Part shown: positions 1 through 9,077 of the stretch, piece by piece
Layout: every line of letters starts with the position of its first letter
How positions within the stretch are numbered: position 1 is the first letter of the stretch
Source: Pontibacter litorisediminis
GTDB taxonomy: Bacteria; Bacteroidota; Bacteroidia; Cytophagales; Hymenobacteraceae
Length of the DNA: 64,000 nucleotides
NCBI RefSeq assembly: GCF_029360645.1
Contig: NZ_JARDUA010000006.1
Span: 1 to 64,000, forward strand
Direction: 5' to 3'
Notes under the pieces: generated by a model
The model's database searches: none
What the model was told of the DNA's origin: nothing
The model's input: only the letters and a program-made list of their open reading frames with translations
Made by a program: the position numbers and the translations under genes

Positions 1-174
1 CTTCTTCTTTTTCCCACCCCACCCACCCCACCGCCGCCAGCCTAACCGGCAAAGGAGACAGGCCAGCCAAGGCCGCAAAGCCAACTTCTCCCCCCCAATC
101 CCAGTATAGCCTCTGGGCACGTTGAGAACGCGTTGAAAAAATGCAGGCCACCTACATTTATGGGAAACATATAA

Positions 175-210
175 AAAGCCCCTGCCAGCGAGGGCAGGGG
201 CTTTATTGTT
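175..210 (-). terminator. Rho-independent terminator
   Basis: A perfect 12-bp stem (AAAGCCCCTGCC, 175-186, with its complement at 193-204) has a 6-nt loop. On the minus strand the stem is followed by a T-run (complement of the A-run at 173-177), so it should end the porU-porV-M16 transcript just after the stop codon at 236. The sequence from 1 to 174 holds no gene that I can support; its first 35 bases are a C-rich low-complexity tract. Confidence 0.85.
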
Positions 211-235
211 TTAGCGAAGGAAGATAACTATAAAA

Positions 236-1519
236 TTACTCTCTCCTGCCTGCTACAGCAGTGTATAGTTCTTCTTCCTTATAGTACTGGTTTGCAAGCG
301 CCTGTAGCTCAGGTGCTGTTACCGTGCGAATTGTTGTTATGTAGTTATTATAGTGCTCAGGAGATAACTCGTGCAACACGACGCGCTTATATCTGTCACA
401 TTGGTCGAAGATAGTGGAGATGTCGTTGAGGAATTTTCCCAGCATGTAGTTTCTTACTGTTTCCAGCTCTTCTGCCGGTATTTCTTCTTTCTGCAGCAGT
501 CTTACTTCTTTCAAAACCTCCTCAATGGTGTTTTCAGTCACGGCATAATTCACATCTGTTCCGATGTAAAAAACACTATCCTGTTCTTTGGGAGAGATAA
601 CAGAATAGATTCCATAAGTATAGCCTTTGTCTTCGCGGATGTTGCGCATCAACCTCGATCCAAAATAACCGCCTAACACCTCATTTAGCACCAACAGTTT
701 CTGGTAGTCGGGGTGGTTGAGATTAGGAAACCTTTTACCAATACGGATAGAGGACTGAAGGCTGTCGTCAACCTTAACGAGTTTATATTGATCTGTAGGT
801 GCCGCATCTACAAAAGGTGCCGTTACTGAGGCGGTAGAAGGCTGCAGTTGCAAAGCAGCGATTTCGTGCTCCAGCTGTTTCTGTAGCAACTCATCTATGG
901 CACCACAGGCGAATACCTCTAATTCCTGTGTTAAAAATCTCTTTCGGTAGTAGGCTTGTACATCTTCTTTGGTGATGGCCTCCAGCACCCCATCGTCGAA
1001 TCCAAAAGTATAGGGGTGGCCTGGACCATAAACCTGCTGCGTAAAGCTGTGCGTGGCCAGGTAGTTATTCTTTTGTCGCTGTACTTTTAACGATTGTATC
1101 GTCCGCTGCTTCAGTAGGTTAAACTCCTCCTCCGGAAAGGCAGGGTTCTGCAGTACATCCAGCACAAGGGCCAGTAGCTCAGAAGTATACTTGGCAAGGC
1201 AATAGAGGGTAAATTCGGTACGGTCGTAGCCATGGTTGTTGTCAAAAGAAGCGCCATAATAGGCTACTTTGTCCGCTATCTGCTTTGCGGTATGGTTAAT
1301 GGATCCCTCCAGCAGCATTTTAGCCGCCAAGTCAGAGGAGCCTTTCTTATCCTCAAACCACTTGCCGGCCTTAAAAACAAAATCCAGCCTTACTACAGGC
1401 TGGGTTTCGCTTTTGATGACATGCAGTCTCGCTCCATTGCTCAGGTGGTTTACCTCGGCTATCTGGATACTGACGGCATCTATCTCATATGTTTCAGGAG
1501 CTTTTGTTCTGTCAAGCAT
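236..1519 (-). CDS. M16 family peptidase-like protein, catalytically degenerate
   Basis: Insulinase/processing-peptidase (M16) fold protein of 427 residues, close to the usual size of one two-domain M16 half-unit. Where active members carry HxxEH just before an MLFKGT-like segment, this protein has D63, A66 and K67 before MLLEGS (residues 68-73), so all zinc and catalytic residues are lost. The C-terminal half keeps the family hallmark GSRLMRNIREDKGYTYG, the R/Y substrate-binding segment. This fits the non-catalytic partner of a two-subunit M16 peptidase. I see no catalytic partner in the window, and a terminator follows directly. No signal peptide is visible. It lies 21 bases after porV, apparently in the same transcript. 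What it cleaves or binds is unknown. Confidence 0.85.
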   Translation of the reverse strand: MLDRTKAPETYEIDAVSIQIAEVNHLSNGARLHVIKSETQPVVRLDFVFKAGKWFEDKKGSSDLAAKMLLEGSINHTAKQIADKVAYYGASFDNNHGYDRTEFTLYCLAKYTSELLALVLDVLQNPAFPEEEFNLLKQRTIQSLKVQRQKNNYLATHSFTQQVYGPGHPYTFGFDDGVLEAITKEDVQAYYRKRFLTQELEVFACGAIDELLQKQLEHEIAALQLQPSTASVTAPFVDAAPTDQYKLVKVDDSLQSSIRIGKRFPNLNHPDYQKLLVLNEVLGGYFGSRLMRNIREDKGYTYGIYSVISPKEQDSVFYIGTDVNYAVTENTIEEVLKEVRLLQKEEIPAEELETVRNYMLGKFLNDISTIFDQCDRYKRVVLHELSPEHYNNYITTIRTVTAPELQALANQYYKEEELYTAVAGRRE

Positions 1520-1540
1520 TCTATTCTTTAAAAGTATTTA

Positions 1541-2674
1541 CTATTCAAGGTTTAAGGCAAGCGTAAAGCGCCAGGTATCTGCCAGCGGATTGCCTTGGTC
1601 ATTCGGGATAAGGTATGCAGCATCTAAGCCAAACTTCTGGTAGCGAATTCCTAAACCAGCAGAGACATACTTTCTGCCGCCTTTGTCAGGATGCTCGTAG
1701 AAGTAACCCAGGCGGGCTGCAAACAACTCATTATACCAGTACTCTACTCCCGTGGAAAGGTTTACTTCTTTTAGCTCTTCGCTGGCGCCTCCCTCAGCAT
1801 CGCCGAATGAGGAGAAGATGCCCCCAATCACGCTTTGGTTCGTGTCAGCACCTGGCGATGGCACAAGCAATTTGTTGGCGTCAATCAGGAGGGTAAGGGA
1901 GTTGTAAGCGTCCAGGTTATACTTCAAAGCCGTACCCAGCTTTAGGTTAGTAGGCAGGAAGCTCTTGTCCTCGTCTTCGGAATAAGCAATCTTACCACCG
2001 ATGTTAGAAATGTTAGCCCCAAGTGCCAGGTTCAGGTTTTGGCTCAGGTCACGGTTATAATATACGCCTACGTCTACAGCGGCCGTGTTGCCTGGCTGCG
2101 ACTCGGTATTAGTGCCGCTTACGTTTACGTCACCGGCCAGGTTAGAGTGTATGAAGCGGGCTGAAACACCAACGCTGAAGTTCTCGCTCAGAGCCTGTCC
2201 ATAAGATATAGCTACGGCATACTCTTTTGGGTTATAGTTCTGCAGCGGGTTTTGGTCTGCGTCAATAAATTGAATCTCTCCCAGGTCAAAGTACATGAGC
2301 GAAACAGAAAGCGCAGAAGTCTCATTCAGCTTTTTATACCCTGACAGGTAGTTGAGCGACATGTCGTCCACGATGTTGCGCAGCCACGGGGAGTAGGAGA
2401 AAGAAACGCTTAGGTCGTTCTGCACAAAACCAAGTTTGGCAGGGTTCCAGTACGAGGCATTGGCATCAGGCGAGGCCGCCACGCCGGCATCACCCAAAGC
2501 AGCCGCACGGGAGTCGGGGCCAACGGTAAGAATCGGAACGGCAGTGGTAACAGCGTTCAGGTCAGAGCCTGTGGAGGTGGCAGGAGGCGGTGTTTGCTGT
2601 GCGAACGCCGCTGGCGCTGAGGATAAGGCAAGTGCCAACGCAGCCGCCTTCAGAATCTTACTTTGTTTCTGCAT
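1541..2674 (-). CDS. porV: Type IX secretion outer-membrane protein PorV
   Basis: PorV (LptO) is a FadL-like beta-barrel that collects T9SS cargo from the SprA translocon and delivers it to the PorU sortase. The protein has 377 residues: a signal peptide ending in AAFA before QQTP, then the family opening VPILTVGPDSRAAALGDAGVAA in slightly varied form and YWNPAKLGF, followed by alternating amphipathic strands and a C-terminal strand ending FTLALNLE. Length and opening motif fit PorV better than the related PorQ. It lies 50 bases downstream of porU, and porU-porV adjacency is a recurrent Bacteroidota arrangement. Mature Gln at +1 suggests pyroglutamate formation. Confidence 0.92.
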   Translation of the reverse strand: MQKQSKILKAAALALALSSAPAAFAQQTPPPATSTGSDLNAVTTAVPILTVGPDSRAAALGDAGVAASPDANASYWNPAKLGFVQNDLSVSFSYSPWLRNIVDDMSLNYLSGYKKLNETSALSVSLMYFDLGEIQFIDADQNPLQNYNPKEYAVAISYGQALSENFSVGVSARFIHSNLAGDVNVSGTNTESQPGNTAAVDVGVYYNRDLSQNLNLALGANISNIGGKIAYSEDEDKSFLPTNLKLGTALKYNLDAYNSLTLLIDANKLLVPSPGADTNQSVIGGIFSSFGDAEGGASEELKEVNLSTGVEYWYNELFAARLGYFYEHPDKGGRKYVSAGLGIRYQKFGLDAAYLIPNDQGNPLADTWRFTLALNLE

Positions 2675-2724
2675 ATAAAGGGTAGTAATAGCTATATCAA
2701 ATATAGAAAATATGTACTATTTAT

Positions 2725-5700
2725 CTAATTTATAAGAACAAGTTTCTCCACTTGGGAGGCTGTTGCGCCATCCCGCCTCGACCGCACAGTTACTCTATAA
2801 ATGTAAACGCCCGGTGTCAGCATATCATTGTATTCACTGCGGCCATTCCAGGATATTTCTGCCACACGTGTGGTAGTGCTGTAGCTGGTTGTACGCAGTG
2901 TTGTCACAAGCTTCCCGGTAATGTTGTAAATCTGCACCTGAACATCAAGGTCTTCGCCGGCTCTGTTATGGTCAAAAAGGAATGTTGTCTCTGTTGAGAA
3001 CGGGTTAGGATAGTTTATAACCTGCTCTAACGCAAGAACCGCATCATTAGATACATGAAATTCTATATATGCCTCTGAGGAGTTGTTATGCGTGTCCCAG
3101 GCTTTGAAGCGGATTGAGTGCAGGCCAGGCTCCAGGTCCTTTAAAGGATACCTTACCTCTCCCTTTTGATAGTCATCAGGCTCGGAAGTATAAAAGTCGT
3201 TGAGCACAACCAGGGAGCTTTGGTCATCATCCAGCACGGCTGTTATTTCGTGGCCGATGCCCCTGCCAACGGTATTGATGCCGTTATCGTCGAAAAGCCT
3301 GGCCAGCAGCGTTGTATTTTGCCCGGTAGTGCCACCGGATACGAAGGAGGCATCATCCATAAAAAGACTGATAGTGGGCGGCGTATTGTCTGCCGCTGCA
3401 TCCTTGGCTGTGCCACCTATTATTACCTCCTGGTCTGCCCCCAAGGCATCCTGGGCCTGGTTGCTGGCATAAAGGCTGATCTTTCCTTGTCCGTAGTGGT
3501 AGGCGATATCTTTGGGAACAACAAAACTGGCCTCGAAACGCCCTGCCTGCACACTGGCCTTGCCGTCATAAACGACGCTTTCGCGCACCTGTACCGGTAC
3601 CGAGGGGCTACCCTCATCCCCCAAAGTGTGGAGTGTAGAAGGTTTCTCGTACACCTTCAGGTGCAGCTGGCCGGAAAAGTCGTTGGCGATGCTGCCATCC
3701 ATGGTCTGCACCTGCCCCTGCAGGGTAACTGTAGCCAGTGCGCGCAAGGTGTCAGTACTGGTTCCCTGGCCATTTATGCTTGTGATCCTCGCCTCCAGGC
3801 TTGGGTAAGCCAGCTGCATGGAAGGGTCGGAGAGTAAGGTGAAGTTGCGGTTATTCACGCCCCTGGAGCCGCTCGCGTTCTCGGTGATGCTGTTGTTCTT
3901 TGTCAGCCTCACCACATCGCCGAGGCGCGGCATGCGGCCATATACCGGTGTAAAGGCCGCGTTAAAGAAGTTGCGGTTGAGCACACGGTTGCCATTGGAG
4001 TACACTGGGCGGGTGGTGGTGAGCAGGCCTACAGCGCCTCCACCGGCATGCAGCAGCGCCAGCTCTGCGCCAGACGGGCGGCCTGGGTCGTCGTAACGGC
4101 CGAACTCGCAGGTGGCGGTAAGCAGAAAGGTAAGGTTATCCTTGTTTTTCCAGTTGCTGATCTGCGGCAGCGTGAGCACCTGCTCCGATGCCCAGCTCAC
4201 CTCGTTCCCGTGGCCAGTGTAGTTCGTGATCAGCGACCCTTGCTCCACGGCTTTGTCCAGAGCTGCGGAGGCATCCGGAACGCGCTGCCCATTGGCCACG
4301 GCCTGCTGCTGGTACAGGTCTACGTATACTTTGTTGGGATTATACTTTGGGTGGTGCGCCACCAGGTAGTTTGCCAAAAACTCCGCGTCGTTCTGGTGCT
4401 CGTTGTAATCGCCGTCGTCGGCCACAAAGGTGACTCTGCTGCGCCAGCTGCCGAAGTGGCTCGGGCTGTCATAGTTGATGATCTTGTCGACCATAGTGGC
4501 TGCCTCAGTTTTTGTGTGGGCCGGAAGCCTGCCGATGCCAATATCCAGCAAATGGTCGCCCTGCGCGTTCTCTGCCCACTCGCCCTCCTCCTCATCCAGA
4601 AAGCCATAATAGTCCTCGGAGCTGTAGCTGCTAATCGGGTGCAGCGACTCCCGTGACTGATACACCGGTACAAAGTTGGTGTTGTTGCGGAGGCGGTCCT
4701 TATAGTCGTAGGAGGCATCGCCGAAGAGCAGCAGGTACAGCACATCACCCTCCAACTTGCTGCTACGGCTGTAGAGCATGCGCATAAAATCGCGGATGGC
4801 GGTCACGTCCTGCGCCCCTGAGGAAAACTCATTGTATACTTGCTGGGTTGTCACCACCTGCACCTCCATGTGGCTGTGCTGGGCGCGGTGGGCAGCCAGC
4901 CGCTGTGCCTCCTGCAGAAAAGCGGGGTGCGACACGATCACGAAATCCAGGGAGCCGCTTTGGTTAAGGCCGTGCAGGTTTTGGTTTTGCACACGGCCCG
5001 CGGGCACAGGCTTTTTACTGATGCCGCCCTGGAACGCCACAAACTCGCGCAGTACGTCGGTCGACACACTGAAACTGCCACCTGCGTGCTGCTGGGCCAC
5101 CGGCTGAGTCGGATTCGTCACGTCCCAGATAGTGGTGTTAGCCGGGGCGCCTGCCACAGCAAAAGTGCTGGCCGGCTGGTTTATACTTTGGATGGAGCGG
5201 AAGGAGATCTGCTCCCCGTCTAGCTTGAGCTGGCGCTCGTAGTGCAGCTCCAGGTAGTTGAGGTAGCCCAAGGCCGAGGAACTGCCGCCGGGGCTGAAGT
5301 TGATGGATACAGTGTACTCACTGGCGTCGCCCAGCTTTTGCTGATTTATAGTATAAGCCTTGGTGCTGTTGATGCCATCCGGGTGATACTTTTGGGAGCC
5401 GCGGCCGGCAATGTCCTGTGAGCCGAGGGGTTGGTTGTTGAGCTGCAACGCAAAGCTGCTGCCGGTGGGGGAGTTGGCCATCAGCGCCGCCTCCAGCTGC
5501 ACCTCAGCGCCTGCCACCACACCCGTTGCCGGGAAACTGAACGTGCGGCTTGTCTGAAAGGAGCTGAACTCCTCGCCGTACCATTCCCGGCCGGAGAAAG
5601 CCATGTTCTTCAGATCCTTCTCATGAAACAGGCGCTCGTTGTAGCTGGTGATGCGTTGTGCTGCCCCTGCCGCCTGGCCGCGGGCGGTAATGCGGGCGCC

Positions 5701-6177
5701 GGGGCTGTGGTTGACGCGCAGGAAATAGAAGGCTGTGTCGGAGTAAACGTTGAACTCGTGGCGGAAGCGTTTCGCTGTTTCGTCATACGTCCAGGTATGC
5801 GGCCCCTGGGCGTAGAAAAGTATAAAGTCTGCGTCATCGAACCTGCCATCCTCCTCACCTATAACGGCAATGGCGTTTTCCTGCAGGTCGTCGGGGCGGG
5901 GGGCGCTGTTGGGCTGGGGCAGCATGCCGCCGCCGTTGCCGTAAAGCTGAACTTTCCTGGGGTCTATACTTTGGGGAGAGATGCCAAGCGCCTGCAGCAC
6001 GCTTTTGTCTATCTTGTAAACGCCGCTTTCGGTTACGGCCAGCTTATACCACTCGCCATCGCTAAGTACAGATTGGCTGGCAAAAGAAGTGGGGGCTGTG
6101 GTTTGCGCGGTAGCGTTTGTCAGGCAGGTAAGCAGACAAAGAGCACACGCATAAACCAACCGCTTGGGCCACATCAT
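2725..6177 (-). CDS. porU: Type IX secretion sortase PorU (C25 cysteine peptidase)
   Basis: PorU is the cell-surface transpeptidase that removes the C-terminal signal of T9SS cargo and links it to an acceptor. The gingipain-like C25 domain lies in the middle: the His dyad partner is in YTGHGNEVSW (about residue 656) and the nucleophile in TATCEFGRYDD (about residue 690). An N-terminal region opens with a signal peptide ending NATA before QTTAP. The last ~90 residues form a T9SS C-terminal domain: YPNPFSTET, then GVYIYRV and a final KLVLIN. The reading frame opens two codons earlier at TTG; I chose the first ATG at 6177. It is preceded by a purS terminator and followed by porV. Length, about 1150 residues, is typical. 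Confidence 0.95.
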   Translation of the reverse strand: MMWPKRLVYACALCLLTCLTNATAQTTAPTSFASQSVLSDGEWYKLAVTESGVYKIDKSVLQALGISPQSIDPRKVQLYGNGGGMLPQPNSAPRPDDLQENAIAVIGEEDGRFDDADFILFYAQGPHTWTYDETAKRFRHEFNVYSDTAFYFLRVNHSPGARITARGQAAGAAQRITSYNERLFHEKDLKNMAFSGREWYGEEFSSFQTSRTFSFPATGVVAGAEVQLEAALMANSPTGSSFALQLNNQPLGSQDIAGRGSQKYHPDGINSTKAYTINQQKLGDASEYTVSINFSPGGSSSALGYLNYLELHYERQLKLDGEQISFRSIQSINQPASTFAVAGAPANTTIWDVTNPTQPVAQQHAGGSFSVSTDVLREFVAFQGGISKKPVPAGRVQNQNLHGLNQSGSLDFVIVSHPAFLQEAQRLAAHRAQHSHMEVQVVTTQQVYNEFSSGAQDVTAIRDFMRMLYSRSSKLEGDVLYLLLFGDASYDYKDRLRNNTNFVPVYQSRESLHPISSYSSEDYYGFLDEEEGEWAENAQGDHLLDIGIGRLPAHTKTEAATMVDKIINYDSPSHFGSWRSRVTFVADDGDYNEHQNDAEFLANYLVAHHPKYNPNKVYVDLYQQQAVANGQRVPDASAALDKAVEQGSLITNYTGHGNEVSWASEQVLTLPQISNWKNKDNLTFLLTATCEFGRYDDPGRPSGAELALLHAGGGAVGLLTTTRPVYSNGNRVLNRNFFNAAFTPVYGRMPRLGDVVRLTKNNSITENASGSRGVNNRNFTLLSDPSMQLAYPSLEARITSINGQGTSTDTLRALATVTLQGQVQTMDGSIANDFSGQLHLKVYEKPSTLHTLGDEGSPSVPVQVRESVVYDGKASVQAGRFEASFVVPKDIAYHYGQGKISLYASNQAQDALGADQEVIIGGTAKDAAADNTPPTISLFMDDASFVSGGTTGQNTTLLARLFDDNGINTVGRGIGHEITAVLDDDQSSLVVLNDFYTSEPDDYQKGEVRYPLKDLEPGLHSIRFKAWDTHNNSSEAYIEFHVSNDAVLALEQVINYPNPFSTETTFLFDHNRAGEDLDVQVQIYNITGKLVTTLRTTSYSTTTRVAEISWNGRSEYNDMLTPGVYIYRVTVRSRRDGATASQVEKLVLIN

Positions 6178-6199
6178 AAGCAAGTATAAATTATGAAAA

Positions 6200-6234
6200 G
6201 CTGCCTGCTTATACGTAACGTACAGGCAGGCAGC
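6200..6234 (-). terminator. Terminator between purS and porU
   Basis: A perfect 9-bp stem GCTGCCTGC/GCAGGCAGC encloses a 17-nt loop with an inner palindrome TACGTAACGTA. On the minus strand the stem is followed by TTTTCATAATTTATAC, so it probably ends the MBL-pssA-purS transcript and makes porU start a new unit. Confidence 0.6.
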
Positions 6235-6284
6235 ATCCTTATATCTTCAAAGATACGGCTAAAATATTGAACGGCAGCGGAGTG

Positions 6285-6536
6285 CTACGCTTGTTTCAGC
6301 TCGAAGGTGTAAGACTCCATGATCAGGTTCGCCAACAGCTTGCTGCAGGCCTTCTCCACCTTCTCACGGGCAATTTCCTCAGTCTCTGCCTCCAGGTTCA
6401 GGGTAATGTGCTTGCCAATGCGCACATCGTCTACCTGGTCCAATCCAAGGTGCTCCAGGCCCAGCAGTACGGCCTTGCCTTGTGGGTCCAGTAACTCAGG
6501 GCGGGGCATTACGTCAATTTCAGCAACAAATTTCAT
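6285..6536 (-). CDS. purS: Phosphoribosylformylglycinamidine synthase subunit PurS
   Basis: PurS is the small bridging subunit of the three-part FGAM synthase (PurL-PurQ-PurS) of purine synthesis. The 83-residue product has the usual length and the family pattern: MKFVAEIDVMPRPELLDPQGKAV at the start, varied slightly from other species, then a central VDDVRIGKHI strand and a C-terminal helix ending in MESYTFEL. The ATG overlaps the pssA stop codon (ATGA), so translation is probably coupled. PurQ is encoded separately at 15.9-16.6 kb; PurL is not in the window. The presence of PurS implies the small PurL form rather than the fused enzyme. Confidence 0.95.
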   Translation of the reverse strand: MKFVAEIDVMPRPELLDPQGKAVLLGLEHLGLDQVDDVRIGKHITLNLEAETEEIAREKVEKACSKLLANLIMESYTFELKQA

Positions 6537-7240
6537 GATGTATGGGATGTTTTTTTGATGATAGACAATAGTACGTACAGCAGAATGATCAGCGGTATGG
6601 CCGCGAATTTAAGCATAGCCGCCAAGATAACCGACAAGCCCAGGAAAATAAAGCGCACGGCGTTATCCTGCCAGGTAAAGTTCTTGAACTTAAGGGCGAA
6701 CAGCGGCAGCTCGGCCACCAGCAGGAACGAAAGTATGACCGTGAGCGAAAGCAGCACCACCGGGTTCAGGATGATCTCAAAGGCCAGCAGGCCCTCCGTA
6801 TCGAGTATCAGCGGCAGCGATGCCACAAACAGCGTACAGGCCGGCGTGGGCAAACCGATAAAAGAGGTGGTCTGGCGGGTGTCGATGTTAAACTTGGCCA
6901 GTCGCAGCGCCGAGAAAATGGTGATCAGAAAGCCGAAGAAAGGCAGTATATCCGCAGGGATGCCTAAAATAGAAGCCTCAGCGCGCTGCAGCAGGATGAA
7001 CATCACCGTGCCCGGCACCACCCCAAACGACACCATGTCGGCCAGCGAGTCCAGCTGCTTGCCAATCTCAGAATAGGCATGGATTAGTCGAGCCACCATG
7101 CCGTCCAGAAAATCGAACACGGCGGCAAGGCCCACCAGGTAGGCGGTGGTAACCAGCTCTCCTCTAAAGGCAAAGTACAGCGCCAGGCAACCTGCAAACA
7201 GGTTAAGGCAGGTGATGGCGTTCGGAATGTGTTTTTTCAT
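6533..7240 (-). CDS. pssA: CDP-diacylglycerol-serine O-phosphatidyltransferase
   Basis: This integral membrane enzyme makes phosphatidylserine, precursor of phosphatidylethanolamine, from CDP-diacylglycerol and serine. The CDP-alcohol phosphatidyltransferase signature is visible at about residues 42-72 as D-FLDG-MVAR, then GKQLDSLAD, giving the DGxxAR...GxxxDxxxD pattern. About six to eight hydrophobic segments are seen. The 235-residue length fits the bacterial type II PssA family. It sits between an MBL hydrolase (21-base gap) and purS (4-base overlap). No psd gene for the decarboxylase is present in the window. Confidence 0.93.
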   Translation of the reverse strand: MKKHIPNAITCLNLFAGCLALYFAFRGELVTTAYLVGLAAVFDFLDGMVARLIHAYSEIGKQLDSLADMVSFGVVPGTVMFILLQRAEASILGIPADILPFFGFLITIFSALRLAKFNIDTRQTTSFIGLPTPACTLFVASLPLILDTEGLLAFEIILNPVVLLSLTVILSFLLVAELPLFALKFKNFTWQDNAVRFIFLGLSVILAAMLKFAAIPLIILLYVLLSIIKKTSHTS

Positions 7241-7261
7241 GCAGCAAGTATGGCGGCAGGG

Positions 7262-7897
7262 CTACCGTAGAAAGGGGTTATACTTCTTCTCGTAGCCGAT
7301 GGTGGTTTCCGGGCCGTGGCCAGGGTATACCGTTACCTCGTCGGGCAGCGTGAAAAGCTTGGTTTTTATACTTTGGATGAGCGTGTCGAAATCACCGCCG
7401 GGAAGGTCGGTGCGGCCAATGCTGCCCTGGAAGAGCACATCGCCCCCGATCACGGTCTTGTCCGCCTTGTTGTAGAACACCACGTGGCCCGGCGCGTGGC
7501 CCGGCGCAAAGAGCACCTCCAGCTCCGTGTTGCCAAATTTTATGCTTTCTCCTTCTTTTAGATAAGAGGCCGGCAACTGCTCGGCATACTGCGGAAAGCC
7601 GTAGTTGGAGGCGTAGGTCGGCACGGCGCGGAGCACCTGCTCGTCTTCCGGGTGTATCTCCAGCCCCACGTTATAGGTATCGGCCACAAACTTGTTGCCC
7701 AGCACATGGTCGATGTGGCAGTGGGTGTTAAGCAGGCGCACCACCTTCAGGCTATTGTCGGCAATATACTTTTTTAGCTGCTCCTGCTCCTGCCGCTCGT
7801 AGCAGCCGGGGTCTACCACCACGCACTCGTTGGTGTCGTCGTGCAGCAGGTAAGTGTTCTCCTGAAAGGGGTTAAAAGTAAGGCAGGTAACCTTCAT
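7262..7897 (-). CDS. MBL-fold metal hydrolase, glyoxalase II-like
   Basis: Metallo-beta-lactamase fold hydrolase of 211 residues. The metal-binding signature THCHIDH is at residues 58-64, followed by GHAPGH, GGDVLF and YPGHGPET, which supply the remaining His and Asp ligands. Length and motif spacing match the short glyoxalase II-like group (YcbL type) that lacks the C-terminal domain of classical glyoxalase II. The substrate cannot be read from sequence; a thioester is a reasonable guess. It heads the operon with pssA and purS and is transcribed divergently from the FAD oxidoreductase, 84 bases away. Confidence 0.88.
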   Translation of the reverse strand: MKVTCLTFNPFQENTYLLHDDTNECVVVDPGCYERQEQEQLKKYIADNSLKVVRLLNTHCHIDHVLGNKFVADTYNVGLEIHPEDEQVLRAVPTYASNYGFPQYAEQLPASYLKEGESIKFGNTELEVLFAPGHAPGHVVFYNKADKTVIGGDVLFQGSIGRTDLPGGDFDTLIQSIKTKLFTLPDEVTVYPGHGPETTIGYEKKYNPFLR

Positions 7898-7981
7898 AGC
7901 TTTCTTTTCTGATGATCAGGTATGCGCAAAATCGTGGCTCTAAGTTACTAATTTACGCGGTACATCTCGTAACTTGCCCCT

Positions 7982-9073
7982 ATGAAATACGATTTTATAG
8001 TGGTAGGCCATGGCCTGGCCGGCGCCATTTTGGCCGAGACGCTGCGCGGCCGCGGCCGTAAGGTGCTGGTGATCGACGAGCCCAAGGAGAACTCCGCCTC
8101 CCGGGTGGCGGCCGGTCTGCTGAACCCCGTGGCGGGCAAGCGCTTTGCCAAATCGTGGCTGGCCGATACGTTTATACCGGCCGCCGATGCCTTTTACGAT
8201 GCCCTGGAGGCGCGCTACGGCCAGGAGCTGTTCTTCCACAAGCCCATCTATAAGATATTCTCCTCCATAGAGGAGCAAAACACCTGGATGGCCAAGAGCG
8301 CCGGCGGAAACTGGGGCGACTATATTCTGGCCACGCATACCCAAAGTATAAACCAGCCTGGCATCGACGATCCGTTTGGCGGCATCATGATCGGGCGCGG
8401 GGGCTACCTGCACGTGTTCGCCCTGCTCGACCTGCTTACCGAGGACCTGCTAAAGCAGCAGTTATACTTGCCCGAGCGGTTCGACATGCAGGAACTGCAG
8501 CTGACGGAGCGCGGCGTGAAGTATAAAAGTATAGAGGCCGACCACCTGGTCTTCTGCGAGGGGTACCAGGTGGTGCACAACCCATACTTCAGGTGGCTGC
8601 CCATTCAGTCTACCAAGGGCGAGGTGCTGGAGGTGCAGACCGAGCAGAATTTCGTCCCGGAATGCATCTATAACAAAGCCGTTTACGTTGTTCCCGAAGG
8701 AGCAGGCCGCTTTATAATCGGGGCGACCTACGACTGGCGAAACCCCGATGAGGAGCCGACACCGCAGGGGCAGGAAGAACTGAGCGAACGTTTCGGGCAG
8801 ATCACACCACAGCAATTTGAGGTAACAGGCCACTGGGCAGGCATCCGGCCTGCCGTGCGCGACCGCAGGCCGCTGGCAGGCACGCACCCCAAGTATAAGC
8901 AGCTGAGCGTGTTCAACGGAATGGGTTCTAAAGGTGTGCTGATGGCCCCTTTTCTGGCGCGGCACTTTGCTGCTGCCCTGGCCGGGGAAGAAGAGCTGAT
9001 GCCGGAGATACACATTTTTAGATATTTATCGTTATATTACGAGTATATAGATCAACAGAACCAGCAACCCTAA
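7982..9073 (+). CDS. FAD-dependent oxidoreductase, DAO family
   Basis: D-amino-acid-oxidase-type flavoprotein of 363 residues. The N-terminal Rossmann motif is GHGLAGAILAE with VLVID after the second strand; AAGLLNPVAGKR follows, and the C-terminal end carries GATYDW and FNGMGSKGVLMAPFLA, which close the FAD site. It resembles glycine/sarcosine oxidase-like proteins, but the substrate is not evident. No signal peptide, so cytoplasmic. A -7-like box TAACTTGC ends five bases before the ATG, suggesting a very short or absent leader. It is the first gene of a four-gene plus-strand unit, with only four bases to the next start. Confidence 0.85.
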   Translation: MKYDFIVVGHGLAGAILAETLRGRGRKVLVIDEPKENSASRVAAGLLNPVAGKRFAKSWLADTFIPAADAFYDALEARYGQELFFHKPIYKIFSSIEEQNTWMAKSAGGNWGDYILATHTQSINQPGIDDPFGGIMIGRGGYLHVFALLDLLTEDLLKQQLYLPERFDMQELQLTERGVKYKSIEADHLVFCEGYQVVHNPYFRWLPIQSTKGEVLEVQTEQNFVPECIYNKAVYVVPEGAGRFIIGATYDWRNPDEEPTPQGQEELSERFGQITPQQFEVTGHWAGIRPAVRDRRPLAGTHPKYKQLSVFNGMGSKGVLMAPFLARHFAAALAGEEELMPEIHIFRYLSLYYEYIDQQNQQP

Positions 9074-9077
9074 GCGC

